Origin: Rhizobium binae
GTDB taxonomy: Bacteria > Pseudomonadota > Alphaproteobacteria > Rhizobiales > Rhizobiaceae
Assembly (NCBI RefSeq): GCF_017357225.1
Contig: NZ_CP071604.1
Location: 871,001 to 935,000, forward strand
DNA length: 64,000 nt
Reading direction: 5' to 3'
The notes below the pieces were generated by a model, which had not been told where the DNA came from, searched no databases, and saw only the letters and a program-made list of their open reading frames with translations. The translations under genes and the position numbers were made by a program. The stretch's first letter is position 1. Every line of letters starts with the position of its first letter. Positions 37,592 to 47,772 of the stretch are shown in pieces.

Positions 37592-37999
37592 TCACTGCCA
37601 GCTTGTGATCTGGGTTGCGTCTTGCAGCTTGAAGCGCGGAAAGATGAAGACGCCGGCCATGCGGCCGCTGTATTTCTCCTCGAGCCCGCTCGACTCCCCC
37701 ATGCAGAACAGCGGCTGACGGAAACCGTTCCGCGTGATGATCGTGGTCGAAAAACAGAAAGAGGAGGAGTGCGTCGCCGCCTTCTCGAACAGCTCCAGCA
37801 CGTGGCTGCGATCCTTGGTATCGTAGCAGCGGATCAGGTTCAGCAGTCCGCATTCATCGGCGGAAATGCCGTGCAGCATTGCGCTCCATTTGCTGAGACA
37901 GATCAGGCCGGTCGAAAAATCTGCGGTCCAGCTTTCGGAAACTGATAGCTGCGCCAGCATCTGGTGATTTTGATGATTGTCGTTCAGTGAGCCGGTCAT
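37592..37999 (-). CDS. PAS-like domain protein, hypothetical
   Basis: A 135-residue protein from MTGSLNDNHQ. The order of elements (LSVSESWTADFSTGLICLSK, then the helix around AMLHGISADECGLLNLIRCY, then RSHVLELFEKAA and a beta-rich end FCFSTTIITRNGFRQPLFCM) follows a PAS/PAC fold. There is no attached kinase, GGDEF or HTH domain. Single PAS proteins of this sort occur in several copies in rhizobia, function unknown. The frame extends upstream to 38104, which adds a Cys-rich segment of doubtful reality. Confidence 0.6.
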   Translation of the reverse strand: MTGSLNDNHQNHQMLAQLSVSESWTADFSTGLICLSKWSAMLHGISADECGLLNLIRCYDTKDRSHVLELFEKAATHSSSFCFSTTIITRNGFRQPLFCMGESSGLEEKYSGRMAGVFIFPRFKLQDATQITSWQ

Positions 38000-38544
38000 C
38001 AAGGGCACGGCTGCATTGGCTTTGGCGATCTTAAACAAGGCGTTCCCCAGTTCGGATGCGGCTCCGACGCCGCACGCTCGGCAAACACAAAGAAACAGGA
38101 TCATGGGACAGGGGCATAATGCCCGCGCCTACACCGGCGATCGTTGCGGCCGTTCGAGCCTCCGGACTGGAGTCCTTCGAACACGCATCTATGGCATCGC
38201 CTTCCGCGCTCGTCTGATGGCGAAAATCATCGCCGGGCGCGTATCAATTGCAGCGAGGATTTATAGGAGCTTTTGCACAAACGGCAACGGCTTTTTAAGG
38301 GCTGTTCGGATTGGCATCAGTTGCGGGAAATGCCGGCATCCCCGCGTCTTCGGGCCAGAAGTGATCAGTTTCAGCGCTTTTCGACCCGTTTCGCTGCGCT
38401 TGCGGGAGAAAGCCTGCCCCCGTAAGCAATCTCTCGCGCATAGGAAATGAGCTGCGACATAAGCCTGACGAAAGCTTCGCGGGCGGCGGACGCACTGCGC
38501 AGCATGAAATAGCGCGCAACGGATCGAATCATTTTTGGCGAAAA
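38000..38544. other. intergenic region without a recognised gene
   Basis: About 545 bp between the PAS-like gene and the groEL terminator. Small ORFs on both strands lack family features and ribosome-binding sites. I see no tRNA or other RNA signature. Confidence 0.5.
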
Positions 38545-38576
38545 GAAAAGGGCGACCCGAGGGCCGCCCTTCCTGT
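38545..38576 (-). terminator. rho-independent terminator of the groESL operon
   Basis: Read on the minus strand, AAGGGCGGCC pairs with GG(T)CGCCCTT around CTCG and is followed by TTCTTTTC. It lies beyond the tandem repeats that follow groEL. Confidence 0.75.
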
Positions 38577-38614
38577 TCCGGATGTGCCGGAATGGATTTC
38601 AGTGACGGCTTTCG

Positions 38615-38816
38615 CCTATCACATCATGTCCATACCGCCAGTTCAGCGCGCTTGACGCGCTGAACCATCTTTGATGATGGGCGGATTCATGGACGATGCT
38701 GTGAAAGGCCGTTGGCCTATCACATCATGTCCATTCCGCCAGTTCAGCGCGCTTGACGCGCTGAACCATCTTTGATGATGGGCGGATTCATGGACGATGC
38801 TGTGAAAGGCCGTTAG
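38615..38816. repeat. two tandem 101-bp repeats derived from the groEL 3' end
   Basis: CCTATCACATCATGTCCAT begins at 38615, 38716 and 38817, exactly 101 bp apart. Units 1 and 2 are nearly identical (A/T and G/A single changes). The third occurrence is the genuine groEL terminus, which encodes Met-Asp-Met-Met-stop; each unit therefore starts with a copy of the last codons and stop of groEL. Every unit contains the perfect 10-bp-stem palindrome GTTCAGCGCG CTTGA CGCGCTGAAC. Confidence 0.9.
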
Positions 38817-38820
38817 CCTA

Positions 38821-40503
<1,683 letters not shown>

Positions 40504-40528
40504 TCATTTCGGGAAAGCGGATCGGCAA

Positions 40529-40825
40529 TCAGCCGATGATGCCCATGATGTCGGCTTCCTTCATGATCAGAAGGTCTTCGCCGTTGATCTTGACTTCGGT
40601 GCCGGACCACTTGCCGAACAGCACGCGATCGCCAGCCTTGACGTCGAGTGCGACGACCTTGCCGGACTCGTCACGAGCGCCGGAACCGACGGCGACGATT
40701 TCGCCTTCCTGCGGCTTTTCCTTTGCGGTGTCGGGAATGATGATCCCGCCCTTGGTCTTCTCTTCGGACTCGACGCGACGAACGACGACGCGGTCGTGAA
40801 GCGGACGGAAATTGGTGCTTGCCAT
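40529..40825 (-). CDS. groES: co-chaperonin GroES (Hsp10)
   Basis: A 98-residue heptameric lid of the GroEL chamber. The N-terminal [20 protein letters not shown] and the mobile-loop region [20 protein letters not shown] are standard, as are [15 protein letters not shown] and the ending [14 protein letters not shown]. It is the first gene of the operon. Confidence 0.99.
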   Translation of the reverse strand: MASTNFRPLHDRVVVRRVESEEKTKGGIIIPDTAKEKPQEGEIVAVGSGARDESGKVVALDVKAGDRVLFGKWSGTEVKINGEDLLIMKEADIMGIIG

Positions 40826-40883
40826 TGTCTAATCCCTCGATCGAATGACATTCGCAGGCCGGAGCGGCCCACATGGATAGGTG

Positions 40884-40910
40884 TTAGCACTCCCTTTCGG
40901 TGAGTGCTAG
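40884..40910 (-). promoter_or_regulatory. CIRCE operator (HrcA binding site)
   Basis: TTAGCACTC-N9-GAGTGCTAG, the 9-bp inverted repeat with 9-bp spacer that defines CIRCE (one base off perfect symmetry). It lies 59 bp before groES, immediately downstream of the predicted transcription start, so HrcA binding would block the operon until heat shock. Confidence 0.95.
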
Positions 40911-40918
40911 CGACGTGC

Positions 40919-40946
40919 ATTTAGGGATGGCTCCGAAAGGAGTCAA
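40919..40946 (-). promoter_or_regulatory. predicted groESL promoter
   Basis: On the minus strand TTGACT (40946-40941), a 16-bp spacer and CTAAAT (40924-40919) look like a housekeeping-sigma promoter. The start would fall at about 40912, next to the CIRCE operator. Confidence 0.6.
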
Positions 40947-41159
40947 TGAGAGCAATCACGAATTTTTGTGCCGGAATTGTGAAGAGACCGGAGAAATGCC
41001 GGAGATTCGGCCGAACCCGCTGTCGCGGCCCAGCCTTGCCGATCACGCGCCGGATTGTCGCGAGGGGGCTTTGCCGCGGACGCTGGCAAAGAAAATGCCT
41101 TGCCATCGTCCTGCGCCTTTGCAATGTCACCGGTGACTGCAGCAACTCGGGACATTGGA

Positions 41160-42008
41160 ATGGCCAAGCGGATAGAAACCTTCTCTGAGATCACCGATCG
41201 CTATGACGTGGTGCTCTGTGATGTCTGGGGCGTCGTTCACAACGGCGTCGATCCGTTTCCGAAGGCGGCTGCCGCCCTCCAGGCGGCGCGCGAAAACGGC
41301 CTCGCCGTCGTCCTTATCACCAACTCGCCGCGCCTTTCCTGGCAGGTCGTCGAGCAATTGCGTCATATCGGCGTGCCCGACGGCGCCTATGACAGGATCG
41401 TCACCTCGGGCGACGTCACCCGCGGGCTGATTGCCGAGGGGCCGAAGACGGTCTTCCTGCTCGGCCCCGAGCGCGACAAGGCGCTTCTCGAAGGCATCGG
41501 CGTCGAGCGAGTGCCGGCCGGCGAAGCGCGATCGCTCGTCTGCACCGGCTTCTTCGACGACGAGACCGAGAAGCCGGAAGATTACACCGACATGCTTCTG
41601 GATTTTCAAGCGCGCGAGGTGCCGATGATCTGCGCCAATCCCGACCTCGTCGTCGAGCGCGGCCACCGCATCATTCCCTGCGCCGGCGCCATGGCCGCCT
41701 ATTACGAGCAGCTCGGCGGCAAAACCCGCATCGCCGGCAAGCCGCACCGGCCGATTTACGAGGCGACGCTGGCCGCTGCCCGCGAACTTCGCGGCGATGT
41801 GCCGGCCGAGCGCGTCTTGGCGATCGGCGACGGCATGCCGACCGATGTCCGCGGCGCCTTGAATTTTGGCCTCGACCTTCTCTACATCAGCGGCGGGATC
41901 CACGCCAAGGAATACACCTTGAACGGCGAAACCGACGAGGCGATCCTCAACGCCTACCTCGAACGGGAAAACGCCGCGCCGAAGTGGTGGATGCCGCGCC
42001 TTGCATGA
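41160..42008 (+). CDS. HAD-superfamily class IIA hydrolase (TIGR01459 family)
   Basis: A 282-residue HAD phosphatase of the NagD-like class IIA. Motif I is YDVVLCDVWGVVHNGVDPFP (residues 14-33; DxWG instead of DxDG), motif II is VLITNSPR and motif IV is IGDGMPTDVRGALNFGLD (about residue 220). The TIGR01459 group is typical of alphaproteobacteria and lies next to ribF and ileS in many rhizobia; the substrate is not known to me. The start at 41160 removes a 35-codon extension. Confidence 0.9.
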   Translation: MAKRIETFSEITDRYDVVLCDVWGVVHNGVDPFPKAAAALQAARENGLAVVLITNSPRLSWQVVEQLRHIGVPDGAYDRIVTSGDVTRGLIAEGPKTVFLLGPERDKALLEGIGVERVPAGEARSLVCTGFFDDETEKPEDYTDMLLDFQAREVPMICANPDLVVERGHRIIPCAGAMAAYYEQLGGKTRIAGKPHRPIYEATLAAARELRGDVPAERVLAIGDGMPTDVRGALNFGLDLLYISGGIHAKEYTLNGETDEAILNAYLERENAAPKWWMPRLA

Positions 42009-42022
42009 AGAGAAGCCAGCCG

Positions 42023-43006
42023 ATGACCGTCTTCCACCGCAATGAAACCCGGGATCCCTTGCCCGCCCATCTCAAAGGCGGGGTGGTCGCCATCGGCAAT
42101 TTCGACGGCGTGCATCGCGGCCATCAATCGGTGCTGAACCGCGCGCTCGAGATCGCCAAGACGCGCGGCATCCCCGCTCTGGTGCTGACCTTTGAGCCGC
42201 ATCCGCGCACGGTCTTCCGGCCGCAGACGCCGGTGTTCCGCCTGACACCCGCGCCGCTGAAAGCCCGCATTCTGGAAACGCTGGGGTTCAACGCCGTCAT
42301 CGAATATCCCTTCGACTACGAATTTTCACAGCGCTCGGCCGATGACTTCATCCATTCGATCCTGAAGGATTGGCTCGGCGCCTCCGAAGTCGTCACCGGC
42401 TTCGATTTCCACTTCGGCCGCAGCCGCGAAGGCGGTCCCGCCTTCCTGATGAATGCCGGCCAGACCTACGGCTTCGGCGTCACCCTGATCGATGCCTTCC
42501 GCGACGAAAACGCCGACGTCGTCTCGTCGAGCCATATCCGCGCGTTGCTGAAGGAGGGCGAGGTCAGCGAAGTCGCCGGCATGCTCGGTTACCGCTATAC
42601 GGTGGAAGCCGAGGTGATCGACGGCGAAAAACTTGGCCGGCAGCTTGGCTTTCCTACCGCCAACATGCGCCTGCCGCCGGAGGCCGAGCTCGCCGCCGGC
42701 ATCTACGCCGTCCGCTTCCGCCGCCAGGATGGAACGCTCCACGATGCGGTCGCAAGCTACGGCCGCCGCCCGACGGTGATGGAGAACGGTGCCCCGCTGC
42801 TCGAAACCTTTCTTTTCGATTTCAGCGGCGATCTCTACGGTCAGCTCTGCGCTGTCTCCTTCTTCGGCTATCTCCGCCCGGAACTGAAGTTCGACGGCCT
42901 CGATCCGCTCGTCGCCCAGATCAAGCGTGACGAAGCGGAGGCGAGGGCGCTGCTGGCGGGGGTCAAACCGCTGAGTGCGCTCGATGGGAAGCTCTGCTTT
43001 TCCTGA
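42023..43006 (+). CDS. ribF: bifunctional riboflavin kinase/FAD synthetase
   Basis: A 327-residue enzyme that phosphorylates riboflavin to FMN and adenylates FMN to FAD. The N-terminal nucleotidyltransferase domain has VVAIGNFDGVHRGHQSVL (about residue 17) and the ISSSHIR-type motif (here VVSSSHIRALL). The C-terminal kinase domain has LGRQLGFPTANM near residue 206. A Met six codons upstream overlaps the stop of the previous gene; the chosen ATG has AGAGAAG upstream. Close spacing suggests cotranscription with the HAD gene. Confidence 0.97.
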   Translation: MTVFHRNETRDPLPAHLKGGVVAIGNFDGVHRGHQSVLNRALEIAKTRGIPALVLTFEPHPRTVFRPQTPVFRLTPAPLKARILETLGFNAVIEYPFDYEFSQRSADDFIHSILKDWLGASEVVTGFDFHFGRSREGGPAFLMNAGQTYGFGVTLIDAFRDENADVVSSSHIRALLKEGEVSEVAGMLGYRYTVEAEVIDGEKLGRQLGFPTANMRLPPEAELAAGIYAVRFRRQDGTLHDAVASYGRRPTVMENGAPLLETFLFDFSGDLYGQLCAVSFFGYLRPELKFDGLDPLVAQIKRDEAEARALLAGVKPLSALDGKLCFS

Positions 43007-43295
43007 GACCCGCGCCGAGGACAGAGTTTTTCTGCACGCAACGGAAATTTCGCTAACGCCCGGCGATATCATGCGGTGAATTCTTCTCTTCCTTTTCCTC
43101 GTGAAAACGCCTATGAACCGGCGCGATGAGAAAATTTCGGCTGGCGATCACGATACGAATTATCGGCCCGGCCTTCCGCGCGCGCTAAGCGGCCGGGAGG
43201 TCCGGGTTTTCGGCGCTTGGATACAAGCGCTTCCGTCACCAGCTTTTTCACGCCGTTGCGCCCCTTTCTGGGCCGCCAGATACGATTGTCCCGAT

Positions 43296-46223
43296 ATGAC
43301 CGACACAGCCGAAAAGATCGATTACTCGAAGACCCTCTATTTGCCCGAAACCGATTTCCCGATGCGCGCCGGCCTGCCGCAGAAGGAGCCGGAGCTCGTC
43401 AAGCGCTGGCAGGAGATGGATCTCTACAAGAAACTGCGCGCCTCTGCCGCCGGCCGCGAAAAATTCGTCCTGCATGACGGCCCGCCCTATGCCAACGGCA
43501 ACATCCATATCGGCCACGCGCTGAACAAGATCCTCAAGGACGTCATCAACCGCTCGTTCCAGATGCGCGGTTATGACGCCAACTACGTGCCCGGCTGGGA
43601 TTGCCACGGCCTGCCGATCGAATGGAAGATCGAGGAGGAGAACTATCGCGCCAGGGGCAAGGCCAAGCCCGATCTCAAGGAGCCGGCGGCGATGATCGAA
43701 TTCCGCCGCGAGTGCCGCGCCTATGCCGAAAAATGGATCAAGGTCCAGGGCGACGAGTTCCAGCGTCTCGGCATCGTCGGCGATTTCGACAACCCGTATC
43801 TGACGATGAACTTCCATGCGGAGAGCCGCATCGCCGGCGAACTGTTGAAGATCGCCGCAAGCGGCCAGCTCTATCGCGGCTCCAAGCCGATCATGTGGTC
43901 GGTGGTCGAGCGCACGGCGCTGGCGGAAGCCGAAGTCGAGTACCACGATTATGAGAGTGACACGATCTGGGTGAAGTTCCCGGTGAAATTTGTCGTGCGT
44001 GACGGCGCGGAAGCAAAGTTTCATCTGCTGGATGCTTCAGTCGTCATCTGGACGACCACGCCCTGGACCATCCCCGGCAACCGGGCGATCGCCTATTCCT
44101 CGCGTGTTGCCTACGGCCTTTACGAGGTCACGGCTGCCGAAAATGATTTTGGCCCGCGCCCGGGCGAGAAGCTGATCTTTGCCGATCAGTTGGCTGAAGA
44201 ATCCTTTGCCAAGGCGAAGCTACAGTACAAGCGTCTTGCCGATGTTACGGCTGCCGATCTTGCCGCCATCACCTGTGCGCATCCGCTCAAGGGTCTGGGA
44301 GATGGCTATGAATTTGCCGTGCCGTTGCTCGAAGGCGACCATGTCACCGACGACGCCGGTACGGGCTTCGTGCATACGGCGCCGAGCCACGGCCGCGAAG
44401 ACTTTGACGTCTGGATGGCGCATGCCCGCGAGATCGAGGCGCGCGGCATCGAGACGAAGATCCCGTTCCCGGTCGACGACGGCGGTTTCTACACGGCTGA
44501 CGCCCCCGGTCTCGAAGGCGCTCGCGTCATCGACGACAACGGCAAGAAGGGCGATGCCAACGACCGCGTCATCAAGGCGCTGATCGAGCGCAACGCGCTC
44601 TTTGCCCGCGGCCGCCTGAAGCACCAGTATCCGCATTCCTGGCGCTCGAAGAAGCCGGTCATCTTCCGTAATACGCCGCAGTGGTTCGTCTATATGGACA
44701 AGACGCTGGCGGATGGAACGACGCTGCGCACCCGTGCGCTCACCGCGATCGACGACACCCGCTTCGTGCCGGCTGCCGGCCAGAACCGCCTGCGCGCGAT
44801 GATCGAGCAACGCCCGGACTGGGTGCTTTCCCGTCAGCGCGCCTGGGGCGTGCCGATCTGCGTCTTCGTCGATGAGCATGGCGCCGTGCTGCAGGATGAG
44901 GCCGTCAACCGGCGCATCCTCGAGGCTTTCGATGCCGAAGGCGCCGACGCCTGGTTTGCCGAAGGCGCCAAGGAGCGCTTCCTCGGCAACGAGCATGATC
45001 CGGCCAAGTGGTCGCAGGTCATGGATATCCTCGACGTCTGGTTCGATTCGGGCTCGACGCACACCTTCACGCTGGAGGACCGCCCGGACCTGAAATGGCC
45101 GGCCGACCTCTACCTCGAAGGCTCCGACCAGCATCGCGGCTGGTTCCATTCCTCGCTGCTGGAATCGGCTGCGACCCGCGGTCGCGCGCCTTATAACGCC
45201 GTCCTCACCCATGGCTTCACCATGGACGAGAAGGGCGAGAAGATGTCGAAGTCGAAGGGCAACGTCACCGCTCCGCAGGAGGTGATGAAGGACGCCGGCG
45301 CCGATATCCTGCGCCTCTGGGTGATGACCTCGGACTATGCGGACGACCTGCGCGTCGGCAAGACGATCATCCAGACCAATGTCGACGCCTATCGCAAGCT
45401 GCGCAATACCATCCGCTGGATGCTCGGCACGCTTGCCCATGACAAGGGCGAGGAGATCGCGCTTGCCGATCTGCCGGAGCTGGAGCAGCTGATGCTGCAT
45501 CGGCTTGCCGAGCTCGATCAGCTGGTGCGCGAAAACTACGATGCGTTCGACTTCAAGAAGATCGCCCGCGCACTGATCGATTTCGCCAATGTCGAGCTTT
45601 CGGCCTTCTATTTCGATGTCCGCAAGGATGCGCTCTATTGCGACGCGCCGTCGAGCCTGCGCCGGCGCGCCAGCCTGCACGTCATCCGCCAGATCTTCGA
45701 TTGCATGGTGACCTGGCTTGCCCCGATGCTGCCCTTCACCACCGAGGAGGCCTGGCTGTCACGCAATCCGTCTGCCGTTTCCGTGCATCTGGAGCAGTTT
45801 GCCACCGTTCCCAAGGAATGGCGCAACGATGCCCTGGCCGAGAAGTGGAAGAAGATCCGCGCCGTGCGTTCGGTTGTAACAGGCGCGCTGGAAATCGAGC
45901 GCAAGGACAAGCGCATCGGCTCCTCGCTGGAAGCGGCGCCCGTCGTCCATATCGCCGATGCCGAGCTTCGCAAGGCGCTCGAGGGACAGGATTTCAGCGA
46001 AGTCTGCATCACCTCGGGCATCACCATCAAGGCGGACGCCGGTCCGGCGGAAGCCTTCCGCCTGGCTGAAGTGCCTGACGTCGCCGTCGTTCCGAAGCTC
46101 GCCGAGGGTGTCAAATGCGCGCGTTCCTGGCGCATCACCACCGATGTCGGTTCCGATCCCGACTATCCCGACGTCTCGGCGCGTGATGCTGCGGCCTTGC
46201 GTGAGCTCGGCATCCGCGCCTGA
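43296..46223 (+). CDS. ileS: isoleucyl-tRNA synthetase
   Basis: A 975-residue class Ia synthetase. HIGH box in [15 protein letters not shown] (about residue 62-76), a CP1 editing domain with the TTPWTIPGN and [15 protein letters not shown] segments, the KMSKS box in [13 protein letters not shown] (about residue 648) and the anticodon-binding domain ([12 protein letters not shown] onward). The protein ends without the C-terminal zinc-ribbon cysteines found in E. coli IleS. The frame extends 65 codons upstream, but [17 protein letters not shown] is the family start. No T-box leader is seen, as expected in alphaproteobacteria. Confidence 0.98.
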   Translation: MTDTAEKIDYSKTLYLPETDFPMRAGLPQKEPELVKRWQEMDLYKKLRASAAGREKFVLHDGPPYANGNIHIGHALNKILKDVINRSFQMRGYDANYVPGWDCHGLPIEWKIEEENYRARGKAKPDLKEPAAMIEFRRECRAYAEKWIKVQGDEFQRLGIVGDFDNPYLTMNFHAESRIAGELLKIAASGQLYRGSKPIMWSVVERTALAEAEVEYHDYESDTIWVKFPVKFVVRDGAEAKFHLLDASVVIWTTTPWTIPGNRAIAYSSRVAYGLYEVTAAENDFGPRPGEKLIFADQLAEESFAKAKLQYKRLADVTAADLAAITCAHPLKGLGDGYEFAVPLLEGDHVTDDAGTGFVHTAPSHGREDFDVWMAHAREIEARGIETKIPFPVDDGGFYTADAPGLEGARVIDDNGKKGDANDRVIKALIERNALFARGRLKHQYPHSWRSKKPVIFRNTPQWFVYMDKTLADGTTLRTRALTAIDDTRFVPAAGQNRLRAMIEQRPDWVLSRQRAWGVPICVFVDEHGAVLQDEAVNRRILEAFDAEGADAWFAEGAKERFLGNEHDPAKWSQVMDILDVWFDSGSTHTFTLEDRPDLKWPADLYLEGSDQHRGWFHSSLLESAATRGRAPYNAVLTHGFTMDEKGEKMSKSKGNVTAPQEVMKDAGADILRLWVMTSDYADDLRVGKTIIQTNVDAYRKLRNTIRWMLGTLAHDKGEEIALADLPELEQLMLHRLAELDQLVRENYDAFDFKKIARALIDFANVELSAFYFDVRKDALYCDAPSSLRRRASLHVIRQIFDCMVTWLAPMLPFTTEEAWLSRNPSAVSVHLEQFATVPKEWRNDALAEKWKKIRAVRSVVTGALEIERKDKRIGSSLEAAPVVHIADAELRKALEGQDFSEVCITSGITIKADAGPAEAFRLAEVPDVAVVPKLAEGVKCARSWRITTDVGSDPDYPDVSARDAAALRELGIRA

Positions 46224-46354
46224 AGATATTTGCCGGGTGAATTGCCTTTGTGGCGTTCATCCGGTAAAAGCTGCCTGAAAATGGCCGGATTTTTGCGTCA
46301 GGGGGACGGTTGTCCGGTTGGGCAACGATTGCACCGGTGGCTGGAAGGGTTTTC

Positions 46355-46984
46355 ATGTTCGCAACGCATTGGTTCCGTATGGGCGCCTGCCTGTCTGTCG
46401 TCGTGGCGGGATGCTCGTTGGTGTCCAGTTGCGCCAGCAGCCCGACCTACGGCACCGACAAGACAGCCATGGAGCAGTTGACCGACGATCTCGGCCAGTC
46501 CGTGTCGCTGACCGGGCCGGATCCGAAGAACAAGGGCGTCAAGTATTCGCCGCGTCCCACACTGGTGTTACCGGCCGAGGGGCAGAGGGAGACCCTTGTT
46601 CAGCCGCAGCAGACCGTGGCCACCAAGGACAATCCGCAATGGCTTGAATCACCGGAGGAGACTCGCGCCCGCCTCGTTTCGGAGGCCGACGCGAATTCCG
46701 ACAATCCGAACTACCGCTCGCCGCTCGCCAGCTCGGCGATCGAAGGCGGCCGGCGCACGACGGAAGCCCAGACACAGGCCTATCGCGAAGCCCGCGCCCT
46801 GCAGAAGGGCTCCTACGTCGATCAGCGCCGCTACATTTCCGACCCGCCGCCCGGTTACCGCACCGTCGACGACCCGGCAAAGCTCGACGATGTCGGCGAG
46901 CCCGAGCTCAAGAAGCAGAAGAAGCGCAAGAAGGACGCGGCGATCGCCAACAGCGGCAAGCAGTGGTGGAACTTCCTGCAATAG
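46355..46984 (+). CDS. putative lipoprotein
   Basis: A 209-residue protein with a lipoprotein signal: hydrophobic stretch ending VVVAGCSLVSSC, in which VAGC fits the lipobox and gives a lipidated Cys near residue 18. The mature part is hydrophilic, rich in Pro, Asp and Arg, with a Lys-rich ELKKQKKRKK segment and an aromatic end. No catalytic motif. Conserved behind ileS in rhizobia as far as I recall; function unknown. Confidence 0.75.
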   Translation: MFATHWFRMGACLSVVVAGCSLVSSCASSPTYGTDKTAMEQLTDDLGQSVSLTGPDPKNKGVKYSPRPTLVLPAEGQRETLVQPQQTVATKDNPQWLESPEETRARLVSEADANSDNPNYRSPLASSAIEGGRRTTEAQTQAYREARALQKGSYVDQRRYISDPPPGYRTVDDPAKLDDVGEPELKKQKKRKKDAAIANSGKQWWNFLQ

Positions 46985-46994
46985 CGGCATGTGC

Positions 46995-47215
46995 TAGCGC
47001 TTAGGCGCGGCCTCAGGAGATTGACGAGGGCAGCCCCTCATCCGGCTGCCGCCACCTTCTCCTCGTAACCAGGGCAAAGGGACCATGCCGCAACCTCTCC
47101 GTACCCCACAATCTCTCGCAGGGCACGTCCCTTCACCCATTTACGGGCCGCAGAACGGGTTGAGACCAGTGGCTCGACCCCGGCAAGATTAGGGTGAGGG
47201 GCAGCCATCGGCGCA
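46995..47215. repeat. degenerate rhizobial intergenic repeat
   Basis: The stretch GGCAGCCCCTCATCCGGCTG near 47028 and the inverted GGGTGAGGGGCAGCC near 47190 form a broken inverted pair; the segment CCACCTTCTCCTCGTAACCAG resembles the loop-side sequence of widespread rhizobial REP-like elements. It fills the gap between the convergent lipoprotein and tadA genes. Confidence 0.4.
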
Positions 47216-47244
47216 ATCCGATAGCATTGGCGTGAGGTTCAGAA

Positions 47245-47682
47245 TTAAAGCGCCTCTCTCTTTTGCGAAAAGAAGGTCCGCAAAATCTCGGCCGACTGAA
47301 CCTCGTTGAAGCCGGAATAAACCTCCGGCGCGTGGTGGCAGGTCGGCTGCGCATAGAATCGCACGCCGCTGTCGACGGCGCCGCCCTTCGGGTCCTCGGC
47401 GCCGTAATAGAGCCTGCGGATGCGTGCAAACGAAATGGCTGCGGCGCACATGGTGCAAGGCTCCAGCGTCACATAGAGATCGGCGCCGGCAAGCCGTTCC
47501 TGTCCAAGCGCTTCGCAGGCGAGCCGGATTGCGGCGATTTCGGCATGGGCGGTGACGTCATTGAGCTCGCGCGTGCGGTTTCCCGAGCGGGAAACGGCGA
47601 TATCGTCGACGACGACGACGGCGCCGATCGGTACCTCGTCGCGTTCGCCGGCGGCGCGCGCCTCTTCGAGCGCCATCTCCAT
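47245..47682 (-). CDS. tadA: tRNA adenosine(34) deaminase
   Basis: A 145-residue zinc deaminase that converts A34 of tRNA-Arg(ACG) to inosine. The zinc site is complete: HAEIAAI (His and catalytic Glu) at about residue 50 and PCTMCAAAI (two Cys) at about residue 80. The ATG at 47682 is used; a GTG 12 codons upstream would also be in frame. It is divergent from the pseudouridine synthase gene, a common rhizobial arrangement. Confidence 0.92.
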   Translation of the reverse strand: MEMALEEARAAGERDEVPIGAVVVVDDIAVSRSGNRTRELNDVTAHAEIAAIRLACEALGQERLAGADLYVTLEPCTMCAAAISFARIRRLYYGAEDPKGGAVDSGVRFYAQPTCHHAPEVYSGFNEVQSAEILRTFFSQKREAL

Positions 47683-47772
47683 GAAACGATTTGTCTTCAC
47701 GATCGTACGAATTTCCACTTAACCGCAGATGCGTGACCTGATAGACAGGCCCAAAAGGCAGGCAAACAACAA

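Noticed and set aside
37977..38450. 157-codon plus-strand ORF between PAS-like gene and groEL
   Set aside because: No ribosome-binding site, no family features and overlap with the start of the minus-strand PAS-like frame.
38615..38816. Possible CRISPR-like direct repeats
   Set aside because: Only two contiguous 101-bp units without spacers; explained as tandem duplication of the groEL end.
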